A stretch of 64,000 nt of DNA. Origin: Rhizobium sp. P40RR-XXII (GTDB taxonomy: Bacteria > Pseudomonadota > Alphaproteobacteria > Rhizobiales > Rhizobiaceae). The position numbers and the translations under genes were made by a program. Shown piece by piece: positions 25,800-37,692 of this stretch. Position 1 is the stretch's first letter. Each line of letters starts with the position of its first letter. The notes beneath the pieces are model-generated. The model was not told where the DNA came from. It saw only the letters and a program-made list of their open reading frames with translations, and ran no database searches. The DNA lies in contig NZ_JABAII010000002.1 in the NCBI RefSeq assembly GCF_012641405.1, positions 310,001 through 374,000 of the forward strand, written 5' to 3'.

Positions 25800-26939
25800 G
25801 TGATCATAGAAGCATTTCTCCGCTGGGCCGAGACCGCCAAGGCAGAAAGCAGGGCTAGGGCGGCCAATGCGCTCGGCCGAGCCTATTTGCAGTCGGAGAT
25901 GCCTAGGGAAGAGCGCGCCGCCGCGGAAATGGCGATGACCTATCTGCTCGATGATCCGTCTCCGCGCGTCCGGCTTGCGCTTGCCGAAGCAGTCGCCCGC
26001 TCGGCCGGTGCTCCCCGCAATGTCATTCTGTCTCTGGCTGGAGATCAGCCGGAAATAGCAGGACAGATCATCCTGCTTTCGCCAGTGTTCACCGATGCCG
26101 ATCTTGTCGATCTGGCGCTGCATGGCAGCGACGTGACGCGAGTCCTGATTGCCTCCCGCGGCCAGGTGCCGCGTGCTGTCTGTGCCGCGCTTGCCGAGAT
26201 CGGCGGGGAGGCGGAAATCCTATGTCTGCTCGAAAATGATGGCGCATTGCTTTCGCAGGCATCGCTTAAGCGCATCGCCGAGCGCCTGGGCGATTGCGCC
26301 GATATACGCGGCCTGCTTCTTTCGCGTGACGCCCTGTCTTCGGATGTCAGGCACCAGCTGATGCTCCGGGTCAGTGAGGCGCTGTCGGAATCAACGCTCG
26401 TTCAGAGCGTTATCGGCAGCAGCAGGCTGCAGCAGGTGACGCGCGAAGCGGCCGAATCCACAACCGTCGCCATTGCGGGAACGGCAGGGCACGAGCAGCT
26501 GCCCGATCTCGTGGAGCATCTGCGGCAATCCGGCTGGCTGACGCCGGCCTTCCTGATGCATGCGCTGTGCTCCGGCAAGGTCGATTTCTTTGCGTGCGCG
26601 ATCACCAATCTTTCCGGCTGCGACGAACGGCGCGTGCGCTCCATCATCTCCAGAGGCCGCGTCCATGCCATCCGGGCGCTTTATGAAAGCGCGGGATTGA
26701 CGCGCGACATCAGCACGATCTTCGTCGAGGCGACGCTGATCTGGCGCGAAGCGTCCCGCAAGAACAGTGCCGCCATGCTGGAGAACGTCTCTTCGCAGCT
26801 GATGCGTAAATTCCGCCTTGCCGAACAGCCTCCCGCCGCCGCGACGCAGCTGCTCGACATGGTGGAAAAGCTGGCGAACGCCGAGCGGCGACAGGCCGCG
26901 CGTAGCTTCGCAGCTCTGGCGACGCTCGCCGCTGCGTGA
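25800..26939 (+). CDS. DUF2336 family protein
   Basis: A 379-residue alpha-helical protein of the alphaproteobacterial DUF2336 family, whose function is unknown. HEAT-like repeats are evident in the first 250 residues (for example PSPRVRLALAEAVARSAGAP). The start is GTG at 25800, as no upstream ATG is in frame. Its stop overlaps the next start in GTGA, so it is translationally coupled to a GNAT acetyltransferase, hinting that they act in one process. Confidence 0.82.
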   Translation: MIIEAFLRWAETAKAESRARAANALGRAYLQSEMPREERAAAEMAMTYLLDDPSPRVRLALAEAVARSAGAPRNVILSLAGDQPEIAGQIILLSPVFTDADLVDLALHGSDVTRVLIASRGQVPRAVCAALAEIGGEAEILCLLENDGALLSQASLKRIAERLGDCADIRGLLLSRDALSSDVRHQLMLRVSEALSESTLVQSVIGSSRLQQVTREAAESTTVAIAGTAGHEQLPDLVEHLRQSGWLTPAFLMHALCSGKVDFFACAITNLSGCDERRVRSIISRGRVHAIRALYESAGLTRDISTIFVEATLIWREASRKNSAAMLENVSSQLMRKFRLAEQPPAAATQLLDMVEKLANAERRQAARSFAALATLAAA

Positions 26940-27439
26940 TATCCAGCGCGCGGCTCATTTTTCCGAGGTTCAACTTGCCGCTGACGATCGCCATCGAATC
27001 CCCGCGCCAGGAAGGCGTCATCCGCCTTCTCGACATGTCGAGCGCCTATGCGGAATCGCTTTATCCGCCCGAGAGCAATCACATCCTTGATCTGGCTTCG
27101 CTGGAGAAACCGGACGTGACGTTCTGGGTCGCAAGGCTGGAGGAAGCCATCGTCGGATGTTGCGCCCTGGTGGAGGCCGGTGACGGCACGGCGGAAATCA
27201 AGCGCATGTTCGTCGATCCAGCAGCCCGAGGACGCAGCGTCGCGCGCAAGCTGATGGAAACGCTCGAAGCGAAAGCGCTGGAAAAGCGCCTTTCAGCGAT
27301 CCGGCTGGAGACGGGCATATACCAGCCGGAAGCAATCGGCCTTTATCGGAGGTTCGGTTATGTCGACATCGCTGCCTTCGGCGACTACCAGCCGGACCCG
27401 CTCAGCCTGTTCATGGAGAAACAGCTGACGCAGAAATAG
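26936..27439 (+). CDS. GNAT family N-acetyltransferase
   Basis: A 167-residue acetyltransferase. The acetyl-CoA binding motif A is IKRMFVDPAARGRSVARKLM, followed by the typical AIRLETGIYQPEAIGLYRRFGYV of motif B. Start GTG at 26936 overlaps the DUF2336 stop; a TTG about 13 codons in (LPLTIAIESP) is an alternative. The acceptor is unknown. Confidence 0.87.
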   Translation: MISSARLIFPRFNLPLTIAIESPRQEGVIRLLDMSSAYAESLYPPESNHILDLASLEKPDVTFWVARLEEAIVGCCALVEAGDGTAEIKRMFVDPAARGRSVARKLMETLEAKALEKRLSAIRLETGIYQPEAIGLYRRFGYVDIAAFGDYQPDPLSLFMEKQLTQK

Positions 27440-27445
27440 CGAAGG

Positions 27446-28624
27446 TCAGCGTTCGGCAGCGTCTCGGACATGGAGCTGCAGTTCCGGTTCCTTCGCTTGC
27501 TGCTCCTCGGTCAATTCGGCTTCGCGGATCCATTCGCGCCAGATCGCGACGATGATCGCCATCAGGACCGGCCCGATGAAGAGGCCGAGAAAGCCCATGG
27601 TTTTCACGCCGCCGACGAGACCGAAGAAGGTCGGCAGGAAAGGCAGCTTGATCGGGCCGCCGACGAGCTTCGGGCGAAGCGTCTTATCGACAATGAAGAG
27701 TTCGATGGTGCCCCAGAGGAAGAGGGCAATGCCCGCCCAGAGCGAACCGCTCGCGACGAGATAGATCGAAACGAGCGACATCGACAGCGGAGCGCCGCCC
27801 GGCACCAGCGCCATGACACCCGTGAGGACGCCGAGCGTGATGGCGGACGGAGCGCCGGCGATCCAATAGGCCACGCCGAGAACGATACCCTCACCAATGG
27901 CAATCAGCGTCATGCCCATGACGGTCGAGCTGATAGTCGCGGGAACAACCCGGGAAATCCGTTCCCAGCGGTTCGGAAGGATGCGCTCGCCGAGCAGATC
28001 GACTTGCCGAACGAATGTCGAACCGTCTCGATAGATGAAGAACAGCGCAATCAGCATGAACAGCAGGGTCAGAATGACATGGAATGCCCCGCCGCCGGCC
28101 GCAAGCACGGCTCTGTAGATATTGCCGATATGCGCGCCACTGACGAGTTGTGCCAGTTCGCCGAGCGAGCCGGGGCTGCCGACATATTGCGTCCACTGTT
28201 CGCCGAGCCAGGATCCTATGACAGGCAAGGCCAGAATCCATTGCGGCGGCAGCGCGCCTTCGCGGTTGACGTGTACAGCCCAGCCGAACCACTCGCGCAC
28301 TTCGCCGGCCATATAGATGGCCGACAGAACGATCGGCAGAACGAGAAAGGTGACGATGAACATGAGGGCAATCGTGGCCGCGAGCGTAGTATTTCCGCCG
28401 GTGCGGCGCACAAGCTCGCTATAAAGTGGCCAGGTGGCGAAACCGATCACTGCCGCTGCCAGAACCGGAACGAGAAAACCGTAGAAGAAATAGATGCCCG
28501 CAATGGCAATCAGGATCAGCAGCCAACGCGCCGCGGAGATAGATGGAATAAGCGGCATACGCGCATGCGCGCTCGGCCCAAGCCACCGATGCTCCTTCGG
28601 CTTTTGACGTTCAAATACACCCAC
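27446..28624 (-). CDS. AI-2E family transporter (TqsA/PerM type)
   Basis: A 392-residue polytopic inner-membrane protein of the AI-2 exporter superfamily, with about eight helices. Typical pieces are WLLILIAIAGIYFFYGFLVPVLAAAVIGFATWPLY near the N-terminus, GMTLIAIGEGIVLGVAYWIAG, VPGGAPLSMSLVSIYLV, and GFLGLFIGPVLMAIIVAIWREW at the end. Members export small molecules or ions; only some handle AI-2. Start is GTG at 28624 or the ATG at 28558. It ends six bases from the convergent GNAT gene. Confidence 0.85.
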   Translation of the reverse strand: MGVFERQKPKEHRWLGPSAHARMPLIPSISAARWLLILIAIAGIYFFYGFLVPVLAAAVIGFATWPLYSELVRRTGGNTTLAATIALMFIVTFLVLPIVLSAIYMAGEVREWFGWAVHVNREGALPPQWILALPVIGSWLGEQWTQYVGSPGSLGELAQLVSGAHIGNIYRAVLAAGGGAFHVILTLLFMLIALFFIYRDGSTFVRQVDLLGERILPNRWERISRVVPATISSTVMGMTLIAIGEGIVLGVAYWIAGAPSAITLGVLTGVMALVPGGAPLSMSLVSIYLVASGSLWAGIALFLWGTIELFIVDKTLRPKLVGGPIKLPFLPTFFGLVGGVKTMGFLGLFIGPVLMAIIVAIWREWIREAELTEEQQAKEPELQLHVRDAAER

Positions 28625-28763
28625 CGGACTTATTTCGCCCCTCTTTACTAGACCTCCCGGTTATGGGGTATGATCTAGGCTCTTTCAAGAGCAACGCCCT
28701 GAAAGCCTCTTTATTCCGCTGCCGTGACAATAACACGACTGCGGTGCAAATAAGAATGAGCTG

Positions 28764-29897
28764 TCACGAGGGGCGACGGATCACCTTGAATGCAAAAAAC
28801 TGGGTCTTTTGCGTCGGATTGAAATTGTTGTCGGCGACGAGGATCAAGACGTCAGTGCCGTCCTTCGCCTTGCCGAAGGTGATGCCTTCGATGTTATCGG
28901 GCGCAAGGCCGAGCGCTCTCAGATCCATGATCTGCGTCTTGCGCACGGGAACGATTCGCTGATCGGTTTTCGCCAGGGACGGGATGTTCGAGACATCGGT
29001 GGCGCCGTCGAGATCGAACATGTTGATGACGACCGAATTGCCGACCCCCTGCGCATAGCCGCGCTCGATCGACAGCAGATGGCGGTCATCAAGCGCCAGG
29101 ATCTCGGACAGGCCGAAGTCGTTCCAGCCACTTGCCGTTGACGGCGCCTGGGGAATGGGCGAGATCGGATAAGCATATTGCGCCTTCTGCTCGCCGGTCG
29201 CCACATCATAGCGGATCAGGCGGGCAAGCGCGCCGCCGGTCAGCGTCGTAATCGGTCCATCCTGGTAGAGCGCGGATTCGGTGCCGACGATCAGATCGCC
29301 GCCAGGGAGGAACGCCAGGCCCTCGAATGCGAGATTGTCGCGGATGCCGGTGCCCTTGTCGGCGGTGGGGGCAAATCCCGCCGGAAGCGAGAACTCGCGC
29401 ATGAAATTGCCGTCGCGATCAGCTATGCGCACGAAGGGTGGCAACAGTGCCTTACCGTCGCCTTCGCTGCTCCAGTAAATGCCGTCCCTGCCGAAGCGGA
29501 TGGATTCCGCATCCACCTTGCGGAATGCGAAAGGCTGGCCGTCCTTGTCCTTCAGCGTGACGTGATCGAGAACCGCCACTCCGTTCAGACCATTGGCGCC
29601 GACGTCGATATCGAGACGGTAAAAACGGGCAGGCGCCTTTTCGGAGCGATCGTCGCTGATGGAAATATAGCGGCCGGTGGATGGATCGAATTCGATGCCC
29701 GAAAGGCCGCCGACTTCGACGCCGTTTTCCGTAAAGCCGGTCGGTATGTCATAGCTGCCGAGATAGGAAAGGCTGATGCCGGCGTTGCAGTCGCCAAAAG
29801 GGCAGGGCACGTCGATGGTGGTGCCGATGTCGGCGGCACGAACGGGAAAGCCAAGAAGGAGAGCGGCGGCAACGGTCGTCAAAAAGGATTTCAGCAT
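28764..29897 (-). CDS. Secreted esterase-like activity of phytase family protein
   Basis: A 377-residue exported protein, signal peptide MLKSFLTTVAAALLLGFPVRA. The body matches the bacterial 'esterase-like activity of phytase' domain, a beta-propeller: GGLSGIEFDPSTGRYISISDD, VDAESIRFGRDGIYWSSEGD, LAFEGLAFLPGGDLIVGTES and DNIEGITFGKAKDGTDVLILVADNNF. Family members are periplasmic phosphoesterases or phytase relatives. A start at 29897 is preferred over 29960, which would place the signal sequence internally. Confidence 0.82.
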   Translation of the reverse strand: MLKSFLTTVAAALLLGFPVRAADIGTTIDVPCPFGDCNAGISLSYLGSYDIPTGFTENGVEVGGLSGIEFDPSTGRYISISDDRSEKAPARFYRLDIDVGANGLNGVAVLDHVTLKDKDGQPFAFRKVDAESIRFGRDGIYWSSEGDGKALLPPFVRIADRDGNFMREFSLPAGFAPTADKGTGIRDNLAFEGLAFLPGGDLIVGTESALYQDGPITTLTGGALARLIRYDVATGEQKAQYAYPISPIPQAPSTASGWNDFGLSEILALDDRHLLSIERGYAQGVGNSVVINMFDLDGATDVSNIPSLAKTDQRIVPVRKTQIMDLRALGLAPDNIEGITFGKAKDGTDVLILVADNNFNPTQKTQFFAFKVIRRPS

Positions 29898-30046
29898 GGC
29901 GGTATGGTCAATCCGAACGGTTAAATGGTGACATCCAAGGCAATGCCGCCATCTATGCATCCGTCGATGACGCGCTCGTAACGGATATTCGACAATCCAA
30001 TAAAATATCGGGGATGGAGATATGCCACGGCGATCCGTTGGGATTG

Positions 30047-32110
30047 TCAGATATCCAGATCCTCGGCAAAAGCGGCCCGCTCCTGAATGAAGCGGAAGCG
30101 CGCCTCGGCCTTGGTGCCCATCAGATTATCGACGGCATCGCGCGTGCCTTCGAAATCCACCTCGTCGATCTCGACGCGCAGTAGGGTGCGCTTGGACGGA
30201 TCCATCGTCGTTTCCTTGAGCTGGGCCGGCAGCATTTCGCCCAGGCCTTTGAAGCGGCTGATCTCGACTTTGCCTCTGCCCTTGAATTCCGTCTCCATCA
30301 GCTCAAGACGATGGGCATCGTCGCGGGCGTAGATGGATTTCGAACCCTGCGTGATCTTGTAGAGCGGCGGGACGGCCAGGAAGAGATGGCCCTGGCGGAT
30401 GAGCTCGGGCATCTCCTGATAGAAGAAAGTGATGAGCAGCGAGGCGATGTGCGCACCGTCGACGTCGGCATCGGTCATGACGACGATGCGCTGATAGCGA
30501 AGGTCTTCCTCGCGATATTTCGTGCGCGTGCCGCAGCCGAGCGCCTGGACGAGATCGGAAATCTGCTGATTGGCGGACAGCTTTTCGCGGCCCGCGCTGG
30601 CCACGTTGAGGATCTTGCCGCGCAGCGGCAGGATCGCCTGGTTCGTGCGGTTGCGTGCCTGTTTGGCCGAGCCACCTGCCGAATCGCCCTCGACCAGGAA
30701 GAGTTCGGCGCCTGCCGCGGAATTTTGCGAGCAGTCGGCCAGCTTGCCGGGCAGGCGCAGCTTGCGCACGGCTGTCTTGCGGTTGACTTCCTTTTCCTTG
30801 CGGCGGCGCATGCGCTCTTCGGAACGCTCGATCACCCATTCCAACAGCTTTTCGGCCTCGGCCGGATTATCGGTCAGGTAATGATCGAAGGGATCGCGCA
30901 GTGCATTTTCGACGATGCGCTGGGCTTCGACCGTTGCAAGCTTGTCCTTGGTCTGGCCGACGAATTCAGGCTCGCGGATGAAGATCGACAGCATGCCGAC
31001 GCCCGAGATCATCACATCGTCGGTGGTGATATTGGCCGCGCGCTTGTTCTGGGTGAGATCGGCGTAGTTCTTCAGGCCCTTGGTCAGTGCGATGCGGAAA
31101 CCAGCTTCATGCGTACCACCTTCCGGGGTCGGAATCGTGTTGCAATAAGAGTGGATCTGCGGGTCGCCGCCATACCAGGTCATCGCCCATTCGAGCGAGC
31201 CGTGGCCGCTTTCCTTCTCCGTCTTGCCGGCGAATATCTCGCGGGTGACGGTGAACTCGTTGCCCATCGTCGCCTTGAGGTAGTCCTTCAAGCCGCCGGG
31301 AAAATGGAAGACCGCCTTTTCCGGAACGTCGGCACCTTCGGGCGCAAGCTCAGGATCGCAAGTCCAGCGGATCTCGACTCCGCCGAACAGGTAGGCCTTG
31401 GACCGGGCCATGCGGAAGACGCGGGCCGGATCGAAACGGGCGTGATCGCCGAAAATCTGCGGGTCGGGATGAAAACGGACGCGGGTGCCGCGCCGGTTAT
31501 GCACATCGCCCAGTTCTTCCAGGCCGCCGACGGGCAGGCCACGCGAAAAGCGCTGGCGGTAGAGCTTGCGGTTGCGGGCGACCTCGACTTCCAGATCGTC
31601 CGACAGCGCGTTGACGACGGACACACCGACGCCGTGCAGGCCGCCCGATGTCTCATAGGCCTTGCCGTCGAATTTGCCGCCGGCATGCAGCTTGGTCATG
31701 ATGACCTCGAGCGTCGACTTGCCGGGCACCTGCGGATGGTTTTCCACAGGAATGCCGCGACCATTGTCCGTGACGGTCAGGTAGCCCTGCCGGTCGAGAT
31801 AGACCTCGATGAAATTAGCATGACCGGCCACCGCCTCGTCCATGGCGTTGTCGATGACTTCGGCGAAGAGGTGATGCAGCGCCTTCTCGTCCGTGCCGCC
31901 GATATACATGCCGGGACGCATGCGCACGGGCTCAAGCCCCTCGAGAACGCGGATCGAGCTTGCGCCGTATTCTTCCGCAGAAGATGTCGCCGGCGCGGCG
32001 CGCGGCGCCGGAGCGGCTGCCGGCTTCTCAGCCTTTGCAACAGGCTTTTCCACCGCTTCCGGTTTCGGGGAGCGGGGCAGTCCGGAGAAGAGATCGTTGC
32101 TGTTATCCAT
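30047..32110 (-). CDS. parE: DNA topoisomerase IV subunit B
   Basis: The ATPase subunit of topoisomerase IV, which unlinks sister chromosomes. The 687-residue protein has a disordered Pro/Ala/Lys-rich head (about 45 residues), then the GHKL ATPase with VIDNAMDEAVAGHA and TVTDNGRGIPVENHP, the transducer domain, and the TOPRIM region with EGDSAGGSAKQARNR and DADVDGAHIASLL. It is ParE rather than GyrB because of the missing C-terminal insertion and the SFKGLGEM-like RFKGLGEMLPAQL segment. The gene stands alone and is divergent from the hydrolase gene. Confidence 0.96.
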   Translation of the reverse strand: MDNSNDLFSGLPRSPKPEAVEKPVAKAEKPAAAPAPRAAPATSSAEEYGASSIRVLEGLEPVRMRPGMYIGGTDEKALHHLFAEVIDNAMDEAVAGHANFIEVYLDRQGYLTVTDNGRGIPVENHPQVPGKSTLEVIMTKLHAGGKFDGKAYETSGGLHGVGVSVVNALSDDLEVEVARNRKLYRQRFSRGLPVGGLEELGDVHNRRGTRVRFHPDPQIFGDHARFDPARVFRMARSKAYLFGGVEIRWTCDPELAPEGADVPEKAVFHFPGGLKDYLKATMGNEFTVTREIFAGKTEKESGHGSLEWAMTWYGGDPQIHSYCNTIPTPEGGTHEAGFRIALTKGLKNYADLTQNKRAANITTDDVMISGVGMLSIFIREPEFVGQTKDKLATVEAQRIVENALRDPFDHYLTDNPAEAEKLLEWVIERSEERMRRRKEKEVNRKTAVRKLRLPGKLADCSQNSAAGAELFLVEGDSAGGSAKQARNRTNQAILPLRGKILNVASAGREKLSANQQISDLVQALGCGTRTKYREEDLRYQRIVVMTDADVDGAHIASLLITFFYQEMPELIRQGHLFLAVPPLYKITQGSKSIYARDDAHRLELMETEFKGRGKVEISRFKGLGEMLPAQLKETTMDPSKRTLLRVEIDEVDFEGTRDAVDNLMGTKAEARFRFIQERAAFAEDLDI

Positions 32111-32313
32111 AGAACTTCAAGCTGCTAGATTTGTCCTGGAGGGGCCAGATCCCTTTATTGTCGCATTTATGGCCGGTATTCGCGAATCACCGTGATTCTG
32201 CCAGAAACGACGCACAAGAGCGATGGCGCCCCAAAGCGGGGCAGATTCAAAAGAGATTTGCGTTGCCGGGTGACGAATGGCAAGCCCGATGTCCGATCGG
32301 AGGAAGTGTCCGC

Positions 32314-33210
32314 ATGCCAATGTCCACAGCTCATTTGCCCATCCTGTCCGCAATAGCGGGCATTCTGCTTCTGGCGACTGCCCAAGGCGCCGCCGCCGAC
32401 ATGTTGAAGCCCTTCAAGGACGAGCTGTTTTCCAACCAGACCGTCATCGAAAGCCACGACAATGGCGCGTTCCAGACGATCGATTACCAGGAAATGCGGG
32501 ATATCAACGGCCGCGACCAGGTTCCGGAAAAGCGGGTCAAGCCCGCCTATGTCGACACCGGCATGCGCTGGAAGGCGCAAGAGGACGAAACCTTGCAACT
32601 CGGTGACCGCAAGGTCGACGTCACCCGCATCGGCCCGGCATCGAAGCAGTCCTTTACCGTGATCTTCATCCACGGTCGCGGCGGTGACCGCCGGCTCGGC
32701 TCCAACGACTATACGTTCGGCGGCAATTTCAACCGGCTGAAAAACCTCGCCTATCGCAATGGCGGCACCTATTACGCGCCGAGCGTTAGGGGTTTCGACA
32801 GCAACGGGGTTGCCGATATCGCCGCGCTGATCCGCTACTCATACGAGCAATCGGGCGGCAAGCCGGTGATCCTCACCTGCGCTTCCATGGGCAGCTTCGT
32901 CTGCTGGGGCATTACCCGCGATGCCGATAGCATCAAGCGCCTGAAGGGCATGGCGATCCTGAGCGGGGTGACCGATCCGGATTTCACCAAGAGCGCCTTC
33001 TACAAGGCAAGGCTGCCGCTCTGGTTCACGCATGGCAGCAAGGACCCCGTCTACGCCGCGGCGGACCAGCAGGCACTGTTCGAGAAACTCTACAAGGCGC
33101 ATTATCCGGCGCGCTTCACGCTTTTCGAAACCGGTAACCATGGAACACCCGTGCGCATGACCGATTGGCGCAAGGTGCTCAACTGGATCGTCGATCCGCA
33201 GGCATCGTAA
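32314..33210 (+). CDS. Secreted alpha/beta hydrolase
   Basis: A 298-residue exported protein with a signal peptide (HLPILSAIAGILLLATAQGAAA-DM). The alpha/beta-hydrolase fold shows the oxyanion segment VIFIHGRGGDRRLGSND, the nucleophile elbow TCASMGSF (Ser in C-x-S-x-G rather than G-x-S-x-G), and a late histidine in FETGNHGTPV, with the acid probably in HGSKDPVY. The ATG at 32314 has GGAGG at 32300-32304; the longer frame upstream is not supported. Substrate unknown. Confidence 0.83.
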   Translation: MPMSTAHLPILSAIAGILLLATAQGAAADMLKPFKDELFSNQTVIESHDNGAFQTIDYQEMRDINGRDQVPEKRVKPAYVDTGMRWKAQEDETLQLGDRKVDVTRIGPASKQSFTVIFIHGRGGDRRLGSNDYTFGGNFNRLKNLAYRNGGTYYAPSVRGFDSNGVADIAALIRYSYEQSGGKPVILTCASMGSFVCWGITRDADSIKRLKGMAILSGVTDPDFTKSAFYKARLPLWFTHGSKDPVYAAADQQALFEKLYKAHYPARFTLFETGNHGTPVRMTDWRKVLNWIVDPQAS

Positions 33211-33349
33211 AGCGCTCCCGCAATTCGAACTATTTTCCGGGTAAGCATTTTTTCAAACGATTTGAACCGTTTCGTCTGCATTCGATAACTTTCCTTTCCT
33301 CCTCCTTTTTGTTAGTCCGACTGATGGAGTTAAGGGGGAGACAACCTGG

Positions 33350-34120
33350 ATGACGAAGACCATACGGCCGCTTCTGGCCGGAAACTGGAAGATGAACGGG
33401 ACGCGCGCGAGCCTTGATCAGATCAAGGCGATCGCTGACGGCGTCAAGGCGCCTCTGTCTGAGAAGATCGATACGCTGCTCTGCCCCCCGGCCACATTGC
33501 TCTATGTCGCGACCGCACTTTGCGACGACAGCCCGCTCGCAATCGGCGCCCAGGATTGCCATCAGCAGGTCAGCGGTGCCCATACCGGCGATATTTCGGC
33601 CGAGATGATTGCGGACTGCTTCGGTACCCATGTCATCGTCGGTCATTCCGAGCGCCGCAGGAACCACGCGGAAAGCGACATGCTGGTGCGCGCCAAGGCG
33701 CAGGCCGCGCACGATGCAGGGCTCATCGCCATCATCTGCATCGGCGAGACCGCCTATGAGCGGAATAGCGGCCAGACGCTGGAGGTACTGAAGCGAGAGC
33801 TCGTAGGCTCCATCCCGGATGGCTCTACGGCACAGACGACCGTGATCGCCTATGAGCCCGTCTGGGCGATCGGCACCGGTGTCGTTCCGACCCAGGAAAA
33901 TGTCGAGGAGGCACATGCCTTCATCCGCGCCGAGCTCATCGAGCGCTTCGGCAAGGAGGGGGCGAGCATGCGAATCCTCTATGGCGGATCAGTCAGCGGC
34001 GCCAATGCACGCGACCTTCTGGACGTTCCCCACGTCAACGGCGTGCTGGTCGGCGGGCAGAGCTTGAAAGCCGCCGACTTCCTCGCCATTTATGCCGCAT
34101 TCGAACGGCAGTTCGCCTGA
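33350..34120 (+). CDS. tpiA: Triosephosphate isomerase
   Basis: Interconverts dihydroxyacetone phosphate and glyceraldehyde 3-phosphate in central metabolism. The 256-residue enzyme has all catalytic residues: Asn12 and Lys14 in AGNWKMNG, His99 in VIVGHSERR and Glu169 in [11 protein letters not shown], with the phosphate-binding YGGSVSGAN. It precedes secG and pyrG, the usual rhizobial order. A weak inverted repeat AAACG/CGTTT lies about 80 bases upstream. Confidence 0.96.
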   Translation: MTKTIRPLLAGNWKMNGTRASLDQIKAIADGVKAPLSEKIDTLLCPPATLLYVATALCDDSPLAIGAQDCHQQVSGAHTGDISAEMIADCFGTHVIVGHSERRRNHAESDMLVRAKAQAAHDAGLIAIICIGETAYERNSGQTLEVLKRELVGSIPDGSTAQTTVIAYEPVWAIGTGVVPTQENVEEAHAFIRAELIERFGKEGASMRILYGGSVSGANARDLLDVPHVNGVLVGGQSLKAADFLAIYAAFERQFA

Positions 34121-34234
34121 AGCAACAACTTGCCCGGTATTCCAGTCCTAAAGGGGCTTGGAATAGGCGAGAGCCTCATGTAAAGAGCCGCGAGCTTTTC
34201 TTTTTAATGCCCGCCCGCGGGCGGGACTGGATCT

Positions 34235-34762
34235 ATGCAAACCGTACTGCTTGTTATCTATCTCATGATCGTCGTCGCCCTTATCGGCGTTGTGCTGATT
34301 CAGCGCTCTGAAGGTGGCGGCCTCGGTATCGGCGGCGGATCGGGCTTCATGTCTGCACGCGGTACGGCCAATGCGCTGACGCGCACCACGGCCATTCTGG
34401 CAGCGCTGTTCTTCGCTCTTGCGCTCGGCATGAATGTGCTGTCGCGTTTCGAAGCCCGCCCGACCGACGTTCTCAATCGTATCCCGAGCACGGCGGGCCA
34501 GGGCAACGGCATTCTCGATTCGCTCGGCGGCCAGAAGAGCCCGGCGCCGGCGACCACCCAGCCGAAGCCGGCCGACAATAGCGGCGTTCCGAACGGTGGC
34601 GCCGTCGCTCCGCAGTCGCAGGCGACACCGCCCGCAACGACGAACCAGCCTGCCGCCACGGCGCCGGCTCAACAGGCTCCGGCCGCGACCGGTCAGCAGA
34701 CCGCGCCGGCGACAACGACTCCCGCGCCAGCCGACAACGGCGGCGTTCCGACCGGTAAGTAA
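34235..34762 (+). CDS. secG: Preprotein translocase subunit SecG
   Basis: SecG assists the SecYE channel and SecA. The 175-residue protein has two helices (about 3-22 and 51-69) with the conserved LIQRSEGGGLGIGGGSGFMSARG between them and NVLSRFEAR. Beyond residue 80 there is a long Ala/Pro/Thr/Gln-rich tail, with PADN-S/G-GVP near both its ends. That tail is about as long as the rest and common in rhizobia; it may be periplasmic or cytoplasmic. A strong terminator follows. Confidence 0.93.
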   Translation: MQTVLLVIYLMIVVALIGVVLIQRSEGGGLGIGGGSGFMSARGTANALTRTTAILAALFFALALGMNVLSRFEARPTDVLNRIPSTAGQGNGILDSLGGQKSPAPATTQPKPADNSGVPNGGAVAPQSQATPPATTNQPAATAPAQQAPAATGQQTAPATTTPAPADNGGVPTGK

Positions 34763-34784
34763 TTCCGGTCGCCGAAGATCATCC

Positions 34785-34818
34785 CCGGCAGGTCCCTGGA
34801 TCTGCCGGTTTTGTTTTG
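34785..34818 (+). terminator. Rho-independent terminator after secG
   Basis: CCGGCAG (34785-34791) pairs with CTGCCGG (34802-34808), extended inward by further pairs around a CCTG loop, and is followed by TTTTGTTTTG. It separates secG from pyrG, so pyrG likely has its own promoter. Confidence 0.88.
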
Positions 34819-34839
34819 TCCATATTCCGCGTTCTGTAG

Positions 34840-36627
<1,788 letters not shown>

Positions 36628-37692
36628 GAACAGCAAATCGCTTGCGGTAGTCGCTCGGGCTCACCGCAAGCCTCTCCCGAAAATGATGGCGCATGGTGGC
36701 GAGCGACCCAAATCCGCTCGCCACCGCCACATCATCAAGCGAAATAGCTGTCTGCTTTTCGAGCAGATCGCGGGCGCGGCGCAACCTCTCACTTAACAGC
36801 CATTCGCCCGGCGACATGCCGGTGGTCGCCTCGAAGCGGCGCTGGAAAGTCCGTACGCTCATTCCGGCTCGCGCCGCAAGCACAGCAACGGGCTGGTCTT
36901 CCTGCAAGCGCTCGCGCATCCATTCGAGCAAGGGACCTAAGCGTGCTCCCTCGCGCTGTCTGAGAACCGGGGTCTCGATATATTGCGCCTGGCCGCCTTC
37001 GCGATGCGGCGGCACCACAAGGCGGCGCGCGACGCTATTGGCGATATCAGGTCCGAAATCCCGGCGGACGACATGCAGGCAGAGATCGATGGCGGCGGCA
37101 CTGCCGGCGGCTGTCAGCACGCTATCCTCATCGACATAAAGAACATCGGCATCGACTGATATGTCCGGGTAACGCGCAGCGATGGAATCGACGTAGCGCC
37201 AATGCGTGGTCGCCTTTCGGCCCGCAAGCAATCCGGCGGCTGCAAGGACTGCGACGCCCGAGCACAGCGACATGATACGGACGCCGCGGCGGCTGGCTGC
37301 CTGCAGCGCGGCGATCAGCGGGGCGGGGACAGGCGTCCCGATGCCGCGCCATCCCGGCACGATAATCAGATCGGCATCGGCAATGACATCGAGCCCGTGA
37401 TCGACCTGCACCGTCAGTCCACCGGCGGCGCGAAGGAGGCCGTCCTCGATCGCGCAGGCGGAAAAGCGATACCAGCCGTCGCCCATCTCCGGGCGCGGCA
37501 GGCCGAAGATCTCGTAGGCAACGCCGAATTCGAACGTGCACAGCCCGTCATAGACGAGGGTGACGACATGCGGGCCGAGAAGATTTGGGTTATCGGAGTT
37601 TGGCATGATGTTGATGCTATATGGCATTTCGGCCAATTTCAACTCCGGGATCGCTCAGGCATGAATGCACCGAACCAAAGAAGGAGCGTTCC

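Noticed and set aside
30311..32128. 605-residue plus-strand frame opposite parE
   Set aside because: Shadow of parE without recognisable motifs.
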